This document shows, in pieces, positions 52,989 through 62,131 of a DNA stretch of 64,000 nucleotides (position 1 is the stretch's first letter; every line of letters begins with the position of its first letter). Both the position numbers and the translations under genes were made by a program. Location of the stretch: assembly GCA_020446425.1 (NCBI GenBank), contig JAGRES010000003.1, positions 124,001 to 188,000 of the forward strand, given 5' to 3'. Under the pieces are notes generated by a model that made no database searches, was not told the origin of the DNA, and was given only the letters and a program-made list of their open reading frames with translations. The DNA is from Sphingobium sp. (lineage in GTDB: Bacteria; Pseudomonadota; Alphaproteobacteria; Sphingomonadales; Sphingomonadaceae).

Positions 52989-53816
52989 TCAGTTCAGTAC
53001 AACCGTCACAACCCGGCTGGTTTCGACCGCACCTTCTATATCGACCTGTCCGGCGCCCTGCCCATCGCGCTTGGCATGCAGCGAATAGCCCGCACTACCA
53101 TTGGCGACCTGATCGAACCGAAAATCGCCGAAAGCATCTGTCTCGGTAGCGGCAATTTCCTTGCCATCACGCAATAGCCGCACATCAGCGCCTTCCACAT
53201 TGCCGCCATCAGCCGTCACGTTGCCACCGATAAATTGCGAGAGCGCCGGGCCCAGATTGCGATAATATACGCGCGGCCCAGTGTTCAGCTCCGGCTTCAG
53301 CACCGCCAGACCTTCTGCCTGGGCCAGCGCGCTCATCTCCGCATCTTCCAGCTTCAGCGCGCGCAGAGCCCGTGTCGGGCACACATGTGCGGCGCGCGGC
53401 TCGGTCCATCCCTGATCAATCAGGTGCGCATCAAATATCCAGTTTTGCGGCAGCTGCTCGGCGTCGTTCCACTTGATCGCGCCATAAGGACAGGCATCGA
53501 CCAGATCGTGACGCCCCTTCCCTTTTTCAGGGTCGATAATGACAATGCCGTCGTCGCGCTTCGATATCGCGTCGCCGCCCACCTTCATGCAGGGCGCGTC
53601 GTCGCAATGATTACACATGCGCGGCACATAATGCACATCGACCATCGCCCCTTCGCCGCGAACATGCCGGTCAACATCCAGCGTGCGCACATCAGGCGCC
53701 CCCGGCCCTGAATATCCGGGGAAGCTGTTTCCGGCAAATTCGTCCTGGGTGGCGACGGCGCAGTTATTGCAGTTCGTGCACGCGGCGACGTCGATCACCA
53801 GATTCCATTTTTTCAT
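52989..53816 (-). CDS. Transhydroxylase-like small subunit (BthL type) with reduced Fe-S sites
   Basis: A 275-residue protein that follows the small subunit of pyrogallol-phloroglucinol transhydroxylase along its whole length: ferredoxin-like part (1-150), YYRNLGPALSQF near 190, and a C-terminal immunoglobulin-like domain with GADVRLLRDGKEIAATETDAFGDF. Cysteines are at about 13, 16, 19, 68, 71, 76, 109 and 146: eight, against twelve in the Pelobacter protein as I recall it. The missing four are those of one cluster, so two remain. The start has GGGGGAGG before it and overlaps the large subunit by about 50 bases; an ATG one codon earlier is possible. Confidence 0.87.
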   Translation of the reverse strand: MKKWNLVIDVAACTNCNNCAVATQDEFAGNSFPGYSGPGAPDVRTLDVDRHVRGEGAMVDVHYVPRMCNHCDDAPCMKVGGDAISKRDDGIVIIDPEKGKGRHDLVDACPYGAIKWNDAEQLPQNWIFDAHLIDQGWTEPRAAHVCPTRALRALKLEDAEMSALAQAEGLAVLKPELNTGPRVYYRNLGPALSQFIGGNVTADGGNVEGADVRLLRDGKEIAATETDAFGDFRFDQVANGSAGYSLHAKRDGQGAGQVDIEGAVETSRVVTVVLN

Positions 53817-56784
53817 CATTCCTCCCCCAGAGACCGGACCATTTCTCGGCCTGCACGAGACAACTATTGGGTGCGATGGAGCTGGTGCCCTTCGCCTGTG
53901 TACGAGATGGCGTCAGCAGGTTCATGCATCCGCCACGATCGACGATATTCCCGTCGGCATCCTCAATAAAATCGAACTCGGCGCACGATTCGAACGTCTT
54001 GAGCGAACCGCGCGCAACCAATGGCGACACATCCACAGCGCAGATCACCGCCGCGCGTTCGTTATACAGCTTTACGAGGTCGCGCTGTGCCAGACCGCGC
54101 TCTCGCGCGTCCTCGCTGTTCATCCGCACGACCCAGTAATCATGACCATCAGCCCGCATTCTGTGATCCTCGATCGCGTTGATCGGGCCGGACTTGCCGT
54201 CTGCCTGCGTGTGAAAGCTGTAGCGCGGATGGGACGAGACGAGCTGCAACGGATAGGCCTTGGCCAAGTCTCCGCTGTGCCGCCCCTCCCATGCCGGGAC
54301 ATAGCGGTTAAGCACCGGGCGTTCCGGATTGTCCGGATCGCCACGCTTCAATGAGTTGGGGAGGAATTCGATCTTGCCGGACTGGGTCTGGAGCCCTTCC
54401 AGAAATCCGGTCTTGTAATCCGAAGGAAGCGGGTGCGGTTCCGGCGTTTCCTTCTTGCGCCCTTCATAGAACCAGCGCATCTCGACAGGATCCCGTGTTT
54501 CAGGAGCCTGAGGCGGCAACACCACATAACCCTTCTTCAGGAACTCGCTCCAGCTGATATAGCTTGGCAGGTCGGATGACTCGAATACCCGTTTGCACCA
54601 GTCGAGTTCATCGCAGCCCTCGGTGAACATCGCGCCGAAACCGAGGCGCGTCAGTATGTCGGCGAATATGCGATAGTCGGATTTGGACTCACCCAGCGGC
54701 TCAATGCACTTGTGCTGCATCACGACCATGCGGTGATTGACCTGGTTCTGGTTGTGGTGAGCAAAGCCCGCGCAGCCGCACACTTCGCTGATATCTGGGC
54801 GTTCCACAACCGTGCAGGCGGGCAGGATGATGTCGGCGAACTGGGTCTCGCCCTCCTGCCAGATTGCCTGGCTGACGACCATATCAATGGACGGGTCACG
54901 ATGCATCTTGATCAGGCGGGAGCTGTCCATCGTCGTACCGAAGGACGAAGCGCCATATTGATAGATCATGTGCGGGCGGGATTGTCCCGGCGAGGGATAA
55001 CTGATTTCTCCGAATTGCTGCTCCATCGCCGAGCCATCCCACGCATAATAGCTGGCGCTGCCTGTCGTCACTACTTCCGAGCTGCGCTCACGCGGGATAC
55101 GCTGGCTGGCCGAGTTCATCGTCACGACATGCGGCATGCGAACATAATTGTTGATGAAGCCCGCATTCTTTGTGACGTCGCCCGATATGCCGCCTTCCGC
55201 ATAGCCCGGAAAATAGGGCAGCAGGTCGAGCGGAACGCCGCATTGCATATTGCCGAAATTCACGCCGGGTTTGCCCCACCCCTGCATCGCCATCAGCAGT
55301 ATCATATTGCGCGCCCATTGCTGGCCGGTGGCGGCGCGGCATGCGCCGCCAAACCCAGTGCCCAGCCCCCCGGCCGACAGATAGGTCTTTTTCGTGCCCC
55401 ACAGCCGCGCAAGGGAAATTACATCCTTCGCTGGAATGCCTGTCTCGACCTCTTGCCACTCCGGCGTTTTGGCGACGCCATCTTCTTCGCCCAAGATATA
55501 GGCTTTCCACTCGTCGAAGCCGGTGGTGCAGCGCTCCACGAAATCCTTGTCATACAGCCCTTCGGTTATCCACACATGCATGATGGCCTGCGCCAGCGCA
55601 GAGTCAGTCGTCGGACGTACCGGCAGCCACTTGCCACCCAGCATCTGTGCCGTGCTGTTAAAATGCGGGTCGATATGTACGAACTGAATGCCCAGTTCTT
55701 TGGCCCACAGCCTGCGCTGGGATCCCTCGCCCCCCGCATAAAGGCCAGACGTCGCCTCCGGGTCGCTCGACCAGAACACGATCATGTCGCATTCCTGCAT
55801 ACAGTCTTCCATCGTGCCATAGGCGCCCGGCAGACCCAGCCGAAGCGAGTTGCCATAATGGTGCATCGCGCCCCAGTACCAGCCTTCCCAGCTGATCGGA
55901 GAGAACATCTGCATCGGCGCACCCAGTATATTGCTGAAGCGCATCAGCGAAGAGAGCCAGTAGCCGACATTGCCCATCTGGTGATGCGCGCCGTGCAAAA
56001 CAGTGATGGAGCCCGGGCCATATGTCTGCTTCTGCCGGGTCACTTCTCCAGCGACGATATCCAGCGCCTCATCCCAACTGATACGCTCATAGCCCGACTT
56101 GCCACGGTTCTGCGGATTGCGTTCGCCATTGGGATCGAAATCCACACGCTTCATCGGATAGAGCAGGCGGCGGTCGGAATAGACCAGAGATTTGGTCGCA
56201 AGTGCATGCACGTTTACCATGGACTGGCGATAGGGCTTGAAGCTTTTGCCGCGTGCCTCGACCGACCAGCTTTCCGGATCGTCTTCGGCCAGGTCGATGG
56301 GGCAAGTACGGACGATTCGTCCGTCCTTCACATAGACGAACAGCGGCCCGCCATTGGTGTTGGTGACGAAACGATGCGTTCCATCAGGCATCTTGGTGCC
56401 CTGTTTCCACATCCCGCTCTGCATCGTGTTAACCAGGCCGGAGAACCAGACGGCAACCGTGTCATCACCGTTCATCTCCACCAGATAATTCTTGATGAAA
56501 TGGATGATATCGCCCTGATCCGCGTCGGGTTTCAGGAACTGCAACGCAACCCCGGCGTCATGAAAAGCGATGTCGACATCGGGCTGGGCGTGAAGGCCGG
56601 CCGAGGTCGAAATAGCGCCATCGCGAAAAATATAATGACGCGCTACACTGTTGTCCTTCAGGCGCACCTGAATAACGCCGCCGCCACTGCGCAGGTGCCG
56701 CTCAAATGCCGGGTTCATGCGACGCGCTACACCCATGATCCGTGGCAGAGCGGCCAGAATGACCTTCAGCTTCGCCTTGCGCAT
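53764..56784 (-). CDS. Pyrogallol hydroxytransferase-like large subunit with N-terminal SCP2-like domain
   Basis: A 1006-residue molybdopterin enzyme. From about residue 140 it matches the transhydroxylase large subunit: GGPLFVYVKDGRIVRTCPID, FDPNGERNPQNRG, a GAHHQMGNVGYW block, SWEGWYWGAMH, FWSSDPEATSGLYAG (with the Ser and Asp of the molybdenum site), and PYFPGYAEGGISGD. As in that family there is no N-terminal Fe-S motif. Residues 20-115 form an extra domain with FRDGAISTSAGLHAQPDVDIAF and VEMNGDDTVAVWF, which fits an SCP2 sterol-carrier domain. The family moves hydroxyl groups between aromatic rings without oxygen; the substrate here is unknown. No signal peptide. GAGGGAAG precedes the start. 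Confidence 0.9.
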   Translation of the reverse strand: MRKAKLKVILAALPRIMGVARRMNPAFERHLRSGGGVIQVRLKDNSVARHYIFRDGAISTSAGLHAQPDVDIAFHDAGVALQFLKPDADQGDIIHFIKNYLVEMNGDDTVAVWFSGLVNTMQSGMWKQGTKMPDGTHRFVTNTNGGPLFVYVKDGRIVRTCPIDLAEDDPESWSVEARGKSFKPYRQSMVNVHALATKSLVYSDRRLLYPMKRVDFDPNGERNPQNRGKSGYERISWDEALDIVAGEVTRQKQTYGPGSITVLHGAHHQMGNVGYWLSSLMRFSNILGAPMQMFSPISWEGWYWGAMHHYGNSLRLGLPGAYGTMEDCMQECDMIVFWSSDPEATSGLYAGGEGSQRRLWAKELGIQFVHIDPHFNSTAQMLGGKWLPVRPTTDSALAQAIMHVWITEGLYDKDFVERCTTGFDEWKAYILGEEDGVAKTPEWQEVETGIPAKDVISLARLWGTKKTYLSAGGLGTGFGGACRAATGQQWARNMILLMAMQGWGKPGVNFGNMQCGVPLDLLPYFPGYAEGGISGDVTKNAGFINNYVRMPHVVTMNSASQRIPRERSSEVVTTGSASYYAWDGSAMEQQFGEISYPSPGQSRPHMIYQYGASSFGTTMDSSRLIKMHRDPSIDMVVSQAIWQEGETQFADIILPACTVVERPDISEVCGCAGFAHHNQNQVNHRMVVMQHKCIEPLGESKSDYRIFADILTRLGFGAMFTEGCDELDWCKRVFESSDLPSYISWSEFLKKGYVVLPPQAPETRDPVEMRWFYEGRKKETPEPHPLPSDYKTGFLEGLQTQSGKIEFLPNSLKRGDPDNPERPVLNRYVPAWEGRHSGDLAKAYPLQLVSSHPRYSFHTQADGKSGPINAIEDHRMRADGHDYWVVRMNSEDARERGLAQRDLVKLYNERAAVICAVDVSPLVARGSLKTFESCAEFDFIEDADGNIVDRGGCMNLLTPSRTQAKGTSSIAPNSCLVQAEKWSGLWGRNDEKMESGDRRRRVHELQ

Positions 56785-56824
56785 ATATCTTCCCTCTCCG
56801 TCGCTTGCCTGAGACACTGCAAAA

Positions 56825-56842
56825 GTGTATCCAATTTGTCAA
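56825..56842 (-). promoter_or_regulatory. Promoter element and MarR-type site before the transhydroxylase genes
   Basis: On the minus strand TTGACA (56842-56837) is followed at once by TTGGATACAC (56834-56825), placing the GTGTATCC-type element between the -35 and -10 positions. A repressor bound there would block transcription. No strong -10 was identified. Confidence 0.45.
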
Positions 56843-56895
56843 GGCGCGAGTAGGACAGCGTCGTCATCAATATCTATAATATCAGGAGATCTCAT

Positions 56896-57918
56896 GTGAG
56901 GCCGAAGGTGACAAGATTATTGATCGCCGCTCTGCTAATTCCGGCATGCAGCGGCGGCCATGCCATCACGGCCGTGAAGGACGCGCCCTTGCAATCGCCA
57001 GCCCCCCAAAGCACCGATGACCGCACGCCCATAATCAAGGTTGTCGTGCTCGGATCCGGAAACCCGGTTCCCAGCCGGACACAGGCCGGGACAGCGATAC
57101 TCGTCGAGGCTGGCGGGGACCGGTTTCTGTTCGATTGCGGCAGAGGCTGTACCACCCGGCTGGCGCAACATGATCCGCGTCTTGTCAGCAGCATCGACAA
57201 AATATTCCTCACACATTTGCACAGCGATCATGTCGTCGGCATCCCGGACCTGTGGCTGAATGGCTGGACTCAAGGTCGTGGTACGCCGCTCTCTGTCTGG
57301 GGCCCTACGGGAACCGGCGCAATGATGGAGGGGCTGCGCGCCGCCTATTCGGCCGACATCAGCTATCGCCTTCCAACTGGTACGACTGATCCAGCTGCGT
57401 TGACCCGAGAGATCCATCTTATTTCCGAAAACGGCGTCGTCTATGATCGGAAGGGCGTCAAGATCACCGCCTTTCGCGTCCACCATGCTGATATTCCCGC
57501 CTATGGCTATCGCATCGATTATGGTGGCAAGTCGGTGCTGCTATCCGGCGATACCAGCGTGGCACCCAATCTAGCACGCTATGGCCAAGGGACGGATATT
57601 GCGTTGTTGGAGGTCGCTTCGCCGCCCATGGTCGATTATGTTCAGCGCAGCTTTCCACCCGAGCAGGCGGACAAAATTCTGGCGCTGCATCTCACAGCCG
57701 ATCAGGCCGCTGAAACCTTCGCCGCGATGAGCCCCCGCCTGGGAATATATTACCATACCGTCAGCAACTGCGCCGCCGACAAGGCGCTGATGGCCATGAC
57801 GCGCGAGAGCTATTCAGGCCCGCTGACCATAGCCCGCGACCTCACCGTGATAGAGGTTACGCAGGATGGCATTCACATCGACGAGCCCGGCGCGCCTGAG
57901 GAATGCAGCGCGGAATAG
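56896..57918 (+). CDS. MBL-fold metallo-hydrolase, lipoprotein
   Basis: A 340-residue MBL-fold protein with a likely lipoprotein signal (TRLLIAALLIPACSGG, cysteine near residue 18). The metal motif HLHSDH is in FLTHLHSDHVVGIPDL near 107, the bridging Asp in VLLSGDTSVAPN near 218, and the last His in LALHLTADQ near 255. A GRGCTTRL motif near 83 resembles RNase Z/arylsulfatase-like hydrolases. The start is GTG at 56896, preceded by AGGAGA. It is divergent from the transhydroxylase genes and convergent with the third TonB receptor. It is related in type to the protein at 13226-14302. Confidence 0.85.
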   Translation: MRPKVTRLLIAALLIPACSGGHAITAVKDAPLQSPAPQSTDDRTPIIKVVVLGSGNPVPSRTQAGTAILVEAGGDRFLFDCGRGCTTRLAQHDPRLVSSIDKIFLTHLHSDHVVGIPDLWLNGWTQGRGTPLSVWGPTGTGAMMEGLRAAYSADISYRLPTGTTDPAALTREIHLISENGVVYDRKGVKITAFRVHHADIPAYGYRIDYGGKSVLLSGDTSVAPNLARYGQGTDIALLEVASPPMVDYVQRSFPPEQADKILALHLTADQAAETFAAMSPRLGIYYHTVSNCAADKALMAMTRESYSGPLTIARDLTVIEVTQDGIHIDEPGAPEECSAE

Positions 57919-57932
57919 CGCCTGATAACAAA

Positions 57933-57964
57933 GGGGCCTGCACCTGAATACAGGCGCAGGCCCC
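57933..57964. terminator. Strong bidirectional hairpin
   Basis: GGGGCCTGC and GCAGGCCCC form a perfect nine-base stem; the loop contains an inner CCTG-AATA-CAGG stem. It stands between the convergent MBL-fold and TonB receptor genes. Confidence 0.7.
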
Positions 57965-57988
57965 AAGCATGAACATGTTGCTCGCCGG

Positions 57989-60238
57989 TTAGAACCTGTA
58001 GTCCGCCCGGACCCCGAATGTACGCGGCTTGGTATAAGCCGTCGTGGCGTTCACGCCGACAAAACCGGGGCTGATATAGATATTTGTCTTTTCGACATCA
58101 TCCTCGAGGTTGGTGACATAACCGGTGACCTTCAGGCCGGTTTCGCCAACCTTGTACGTAACGGTAATATCGGTCTTTCCGTTGCTGCCAACGATATCCA
58201 CGGCGGGGTCGTTGAACTCGCGCAGGAAGAACTTCGAATGCCGGTTGTGATTGACAGCCAGCGTAAGCTCGCCTGCCGAACCCAGATCGACATCATATGT
58301 AGCGCCAATATTGAACGTGTGGCGCGCAACATAGGGCACCCTGTTGTCGTCCAGCAAAGCACCCGGCTGACCGCGCGTGGTGCAAACCGGGTCCAGATTG
58401 GCAGGCATCCGCGGATCAATGTTGCACAGCTCCGTAAACTTGGCGTTCGTATACGCATAGGAAGCCATCAGCAGCAGCCCTGAGGTGACCTTGAACTGAC
58501 CGTCAAGCTCCAGACCATAGATGCGGCTCTTACCGGCATTCACCGTGAACTGGCCAGGCGCATTGGTCGGACCATAGGTGCCCAGCGTCGTGAGCTGCAT
58601 GTCGGTATAGTCATAGTAGAAGCTGTCCAGGTTCAGCCGGACCCTGCGGTCGAACAGATCCGATTTCACACCGAATTCATAGGCGATGATCTTTTCAGGA
58701 TCATAGAGCGAACCGTCCGACGAGATGTTGAACCCGCCCGCCTTATATCCGCTCGAAATGCTGGCATAGACCAGCACATCACGCGCAGCATCCCATTCAA
58801 GCCCGGCTTTCCAGGTGAATTTGCTGAAGCCGGCGTCCTGAGGCGTGTCGGCGGGAAGAGGCGCACCGAAATTGAGGTTGGTGCGCTTGGTTCCGCTCTT
58901 CTTGTCCTTGGTATAGCGGCCGCCAGCCGTCACGCGGAATGTAGGCATTAGGCTGTACGTCGCCGATCCGAAAACCGCGCGCGTGCTGCTCTTGCCCCAT
59001 TCGTCGAGATCGAAATTGGGCAGCTGGATAACATTGCCGCCGCCAAGGCCGAAGAGGTTCACCACACGCTTGATGTAGGTATCCTCGGTATAATAATAGC
59101 CGCCGACGATCCAGCTGAAGGGACCTGAGCCTGTCGACGCCAGCCGTGCTTCCGCGCTGAACGCCTCGGTCTCCTCGGTCTTGCGGAAGCGGCTCACATT
59201 AACCGGCGAACCGTCGAAATCCTGCCGCAGGTCGCTGTTCTGCCACAGACCGCCAAGCTGCACCACGGCTTCCGCGCCACCGAAATCCTTGGTGATGCGC
59301 GCAGAGGTCATCGTCATTTCGGTGGTGTTGCTGCTGGGTGCATCGTTGCTGGTTTTCAGCGGATCGGGATCTTCCGCCGGTACGGTCGCCAGCAAGGCCT
59401 GTGCAGGGGGAGGACCACCGATGTTGCGCTCGAGGAACTGCATGGCGACGCCCGATCCCTTGAGCTTCATATGGCTACCCGAAACCAGAACCTCGACATC
59501 TTCGGGCGATCCCAGCAGGAACTGCCCGCGCAGGGTCAGGTCGCCATTGGTGCCGAAGAAATCCTGCGTACCCGGCGCGCCGGACAAGTTCTTCACATAG
59601 CCATCTTCCTCGGTGTACACGGCGGAAACGCGCGCGGCGGCGATGTCGCCGACCGGCACGTTGAGCACGCCGCGAACTTCCCAGAGATTACGCGATCCAT
59701 AGCTGGCGCCGACCTGCCCCTCGAAATTATGCTGCGGCGTTTTCGGTATCACATTGACGACGCCGCCCGTTGCGTTGCGGCCATAAAGCGTGCCCTGCGG
59801 CCCGCGCAGAACCTCGATACGGTCGATATCATAGAATACGGCCGCGCCGCCCGCCGGGCGGCTGACATAGAAATTGTCGATGTAGAAGGCCACACCAGAG
59901 TCATTGATTGATGTCGTACCCTGCAAACCGATACCGCGCAGGGAAATCTTGAAGCCATCCTGTTCCGAACCGATGTGCAGGTTGGGAACATAGGATTGCA
60001 GATTGGAAATATCGTCGATGCCGCGATCTTCCATCGTTTCGCCAGTAAAGGCGGAAATGGCGATCGGCGTATCCTGCAGGTTGGTCGCGCGCTTCTGCGC
60101 CGTCACGACTATTTCTTCCAGGCTATAGACGCCTGTCTCTTCCGGGCTATCCTGCGCTCCGGCAGGAGCTGCGCCGAATGCTGCCGCTGCCAATGCCGTT
60201 GTCACCAGAAGAACTGCTCTTTTCCCTTTAGCTACCAT
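57989..60238 (-). CDS. TonB-dependent receptor
   Basis: A 749-residue outer-membrane receptor. The signal peptide is KRAVLLVTTALAAAAFGAAPAGAQ; LEEIVVTAQKRATNLQDTPIAISAF begins the plug, with ISNLQSYVPNLHIG, FKISLRGIGLQGTTSINDSG and RIEVLRGPQGTLYGRNATGGVVNVI. The barrel ends TFGVRADYRF. It is of the same VVTAQKR group as the receptor at 49771 but distinct in sequence. The start at 60238 follows GGGAGAGAG. Two copies of the GTGGATACAC-like motif lie in the A+T-rich region upstream, so it is probably co-regulated with the transhydroxylase genes. Ligand unknown. Confidence 0.9.
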   Translation of the reverse strand: MVAKGKRAVLLVTTALAAAAFGAAPAGAQDSPEETGVYSLEEIVVTAQKRATNLQDTPIAISAFTGETMEDRGIDDISNLQSYVPNLHIGSEQDGFKISLRGIGLQGTTSINDSGVAFYIDNFYVSRPAGGAAVFYDIDRIEVLRGPQGTLYGRNATGGVVNVIPKTPQHNFEGQVGASYGSRNLWEVRGVLNVPVGDIAAARVSAVYTEEDGYVKNLSGAPGTQDFFGTNGDLTLRGQFLLGSPEDVEVLVSGSHMKLKGSGVAMQFLERNIGGPPPAQALLATVPAEDPDPLKTSNDAPSSNTTEMTMTSARITKDFGGAEAVVQLGGLWQNSDLRQDFDGSPVNVSRFRKTEETEAFSAEARLASTGSGPFSWIVGGYYYTEDTYIKRVVNLFGLGGGNVIQLPNFDLDEWGKSSTRAVFGSATYSLMPTFRVTAGGRYTKDKKSGTKRTNLNFGAPLPADTPQDAGFSKFTWKAGLEWDAARDVLVYASISSGYKAGGFNISSDGSLYDPEKIIAYEFGVKSDLFDRRVRLNLDSFYYDYTDMQLTTLGTYGPTNAPGQFTVNAGKSRIYGLELDGQFKVTSGLLLMASYAYTNAKFTELCNIDPRMPANLDPVCTTRGQPGALLDDNRVPYVARHTFNIGATYDVDLGSAGELTLAVNHNRHSKFFLREFNDPAVDIVGSNGKTDITVTYKVGETGLKVTGYVTNLEDDVEKTNIYISPGFVGVNATTAYTKPRTFGVRADYRF

Positions 60239-60784
60239 GGCTCTCTCTCCCAAAATGTTGCTTCGAGGGTAAACAGGCACGCCTTCCCACGCCCGCTGTT
60301 CATCCCGATTATAATGAGGGCCTTTTCGTGTCCGTTTTGGATCAATCCAGACACCCATCCTCTCCCGGCGCATCCATTTGCCACCCGGGTCATCGCGTGC
60401 GCGATACCCTAAATAGTGGATGCATTTTATATTTTTATCGTCAACTCTTTTTATCTTAAAGCAGCCCCAATCCGAGATCGGGTTACTGCGCCAAACAAAA
60501 CAACATTATAATATATTGATATTAAACTATAAAATATGGACCAAATCCATCTATCGAACCATCTTCGAAAACCTGTGGACACTGAACCCGACTTCTGATC
60601 TCGAGGCAGCGCCTCAAAAGCACAATTAGTGGATACACATTTTGATTACACTGTCAAGCACACACGATGGAAGCAGGTGCCTTCAGGTCGTTCGCAGCTT
60701 TCCGTAAAAGGCAAAGGCCGTTGCGCCTGCTGGCGAATGCGCAGGCCAGTCCTGCCACACGCCCTGAGACTGCACGCTGCCGGA
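60239..60784. promoter_or_regulatory. A+T-rich upstream region of the third TonB receptor
   Basis: About 545 bases without a supportable gene. The stretch 60410-60660 is very A+T-rich. It holds GTGGATGCAT at 60416-60425 and GTGGATACAC at 60629-60638, with TTGACA on the minus strand at 60657-60652 just before the second. These match the element near the MarR and transhydroxylase genes. Confidence 0.5.
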
Positions 60785-61804
60785 TCATGATTGAAAATCT
60801 ATACCGTGCGCCGCGAAAAAGGATCGCGCTACCGGATGCACAGCCTCGCTCTTCAGCCCCGGCCATATTGCCATGTCCTCTACCGAGCCGGGGTATCCCG
60901 GCAATGCGCCGCCCTTAGCCTCTATATAAGTGAGCATTTCTGTCAGCTGTGCAGGGTCGGCCTCATCCCACGCCGCCAATGCCTGAGCGAAAGACAGCAG
61001 AGGCGGCGCACCGTCGAGCAAATCTGTATGCGCCAGAGTAAACTGATTAGCCCCATTGATACGTGCAAGCGCCGCTTCGTCCACGGGCACAAACTGCTCT
61101 GGCGCAACAAGATCGGCGGGCAATATGGCAGCATACCCCGTCGCATTGGGCACGACCAGATTCCAGGACGTGCCATCTATCTCTCCCGCTGCTTTTGCTG
61201 CGGCGATAGCCGGTGGAACCATGTCGACCAGCGTGACTTCGTCCAATATGTTCCATCCGTCGCGCAGCAGAACTTCGGTCATGAGCCGAACGGCGCTGGG
61301 CCGGGGCGGGGCGGCGATCCTTTTACCGCGCAGATCATCGGGCCCGCGGACCGGGCCGTTCCAAAGCGCAATACCGAACCCGACATCGTAGAGCCGCGAA
61401 ACAAATTTGAGATCGGGACAGGGTCGAGGATAACCATGCCAATCGGGTCCTGCCCCCGCCCGGGCGAGCGCGAAATCGACAGTCGTGACGATAGGCCAGA
61501 AAGCGGCACGATCATGCGACGCGTTGGATGCTATTCCTGTGATGGATTGCGGCAACGCCAGTGGCGGAATATCCAGAACAGGCAGCGGCGACCGCTCATC
61601 CGCCACATCCGCCAGCAACAGGTTGAGCTTATGCATCGGGTTGGCCGGCGGCGCGGGCGAATAGATTGTCAGCTTTCCTGCTTTATCGCTCGTCATCGGT
61701 CCGGCCTCCTCGCCTCGGGCTACAGCGGCGCACCCGAACGAGACAGCCGCGCAGCCCGCCAGGAGGCTTCGGCGCGTCAAAAGCACCTGTGTGTCATCGC
61801 GCAT
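60785..61804 (-). CDS. TAXI-type TRAP transporter solute-binding protein, orphan
   Basis: A 339-residue exported protein with a twin-arginine signal (LTRRSLLAGCAAVSFGCAAVA). The mature part resembles TAXI-family binding proteins: TIYSPAPPANPMHKLN near residue 46, FVSRLYDVGFGIALWNGPVRGPDDLRGKRIAAPPRPSAVRLM near 135-175 and TLVDMVPPAIAAAKAAGEIDG near 193. No TRAP membrane subunits (DctQM-type) are encoded in this window, so it may work with a distant permease or only as a periplasmic binding or carrier protein. It lies beside the LigB-type gene and may bind the pathway substrate. Confidence 0.72.
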   Translation of the reverse strand: MRDDTQVLLTRRSLLAGCAAVSFGCAAVARGEEAGPMTSDKAGKLTIYSPAPPANPMHKLNLLLADVADERSPLPVLDIPPLALPQSITGIASNASHDRAAFWPIVTTVDFALARAGAGPDWHGYPRPCPDLKFVSRLYDVGFGIALWNGPVRGPDDLRGKRIAAPPRPSAVRLMTEVLLRDGWNILDEVTLVDMVPPAIAAAKAAGEIDGTSWNLVVPNATGYAAILPADLVAPEQFVPVDEAALARINGANQFTLAHTDLLDGAPPLLSFAQALAAWDEADPAQLTEMLTYIEAKGGALPGYPGSVEDMAIWPGLKSEAVHPVARSFFAAHGIDFQS

Positions 61805-61912
61805 CGCAAGCTCCTATCTCCTGATCAACATTATTCTTGCCCGGCCATCCAGGCTGCCGGGGCAGTCACCGGGGTGACTTTCATCCCCTTCCCTGACGCC
61901 CTGCCTGGCCGT

Positions 61913-62131
61913 CTAAGCTTTCTTGTCGTCGGACATGAACAGCATCTTGATCGCCTGAACGATCACCGGAAGACTCAGCATCTTGAGCGCTTCGCGCAGG
62001 TCGCCGGGCCGCAATACGACCGTCATCGGCACCTGCCCCATCATCTTGCCCTTGATGTTGATGTTCCTGTCATTTTTCGTAATCGCCTCCACTTCGATGA
62101 GCAGAAGGCCTTCAGATCCGTGTAATTTCAT
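61913..62131 (-). CDS. Small conserved-looking protein (72 residues)
   Basis: A 72-residue protein: MKLHGSEGLLLIEVEAITKN, a basic strand DRNINIKGKMMGQVPMTVVL, then a helix LREALKMLSLPVIVQAIKML and a charged end SDDKKA. AGGAG before 62131 marks this start; the longer frame upstream has no ribosome site. It is divergent from the LigB-type dioxygenase gene and has a copy of the 18-base GntR-type palindrome upstream, so it is likely part of the pathway. I do not recognise the family. Confidence 0.6.
   Translation of the reverse strand: MKLHGSEGLLLIEVEAITKNDRNINIKGKMMGQVPMTVVLRPGDLREALKMLSLPVIVQAIKMLFMSDDKKA

Noticed and set aside
54712-56853. A 713-codon plus-strand frame opposite the transhydroxylase large subunit
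   Set aside because: Same reason: shadow of a well-supported gene on the minus strand.
56852-56880. Possible sigma-70 promoter AGGACA-N17-TATAAT before the MBL-fold lipoprotein gene
   Set aside because: The predicted transcription start would fall within the ribosome-binding site, so it is unlikely to drive that gene.
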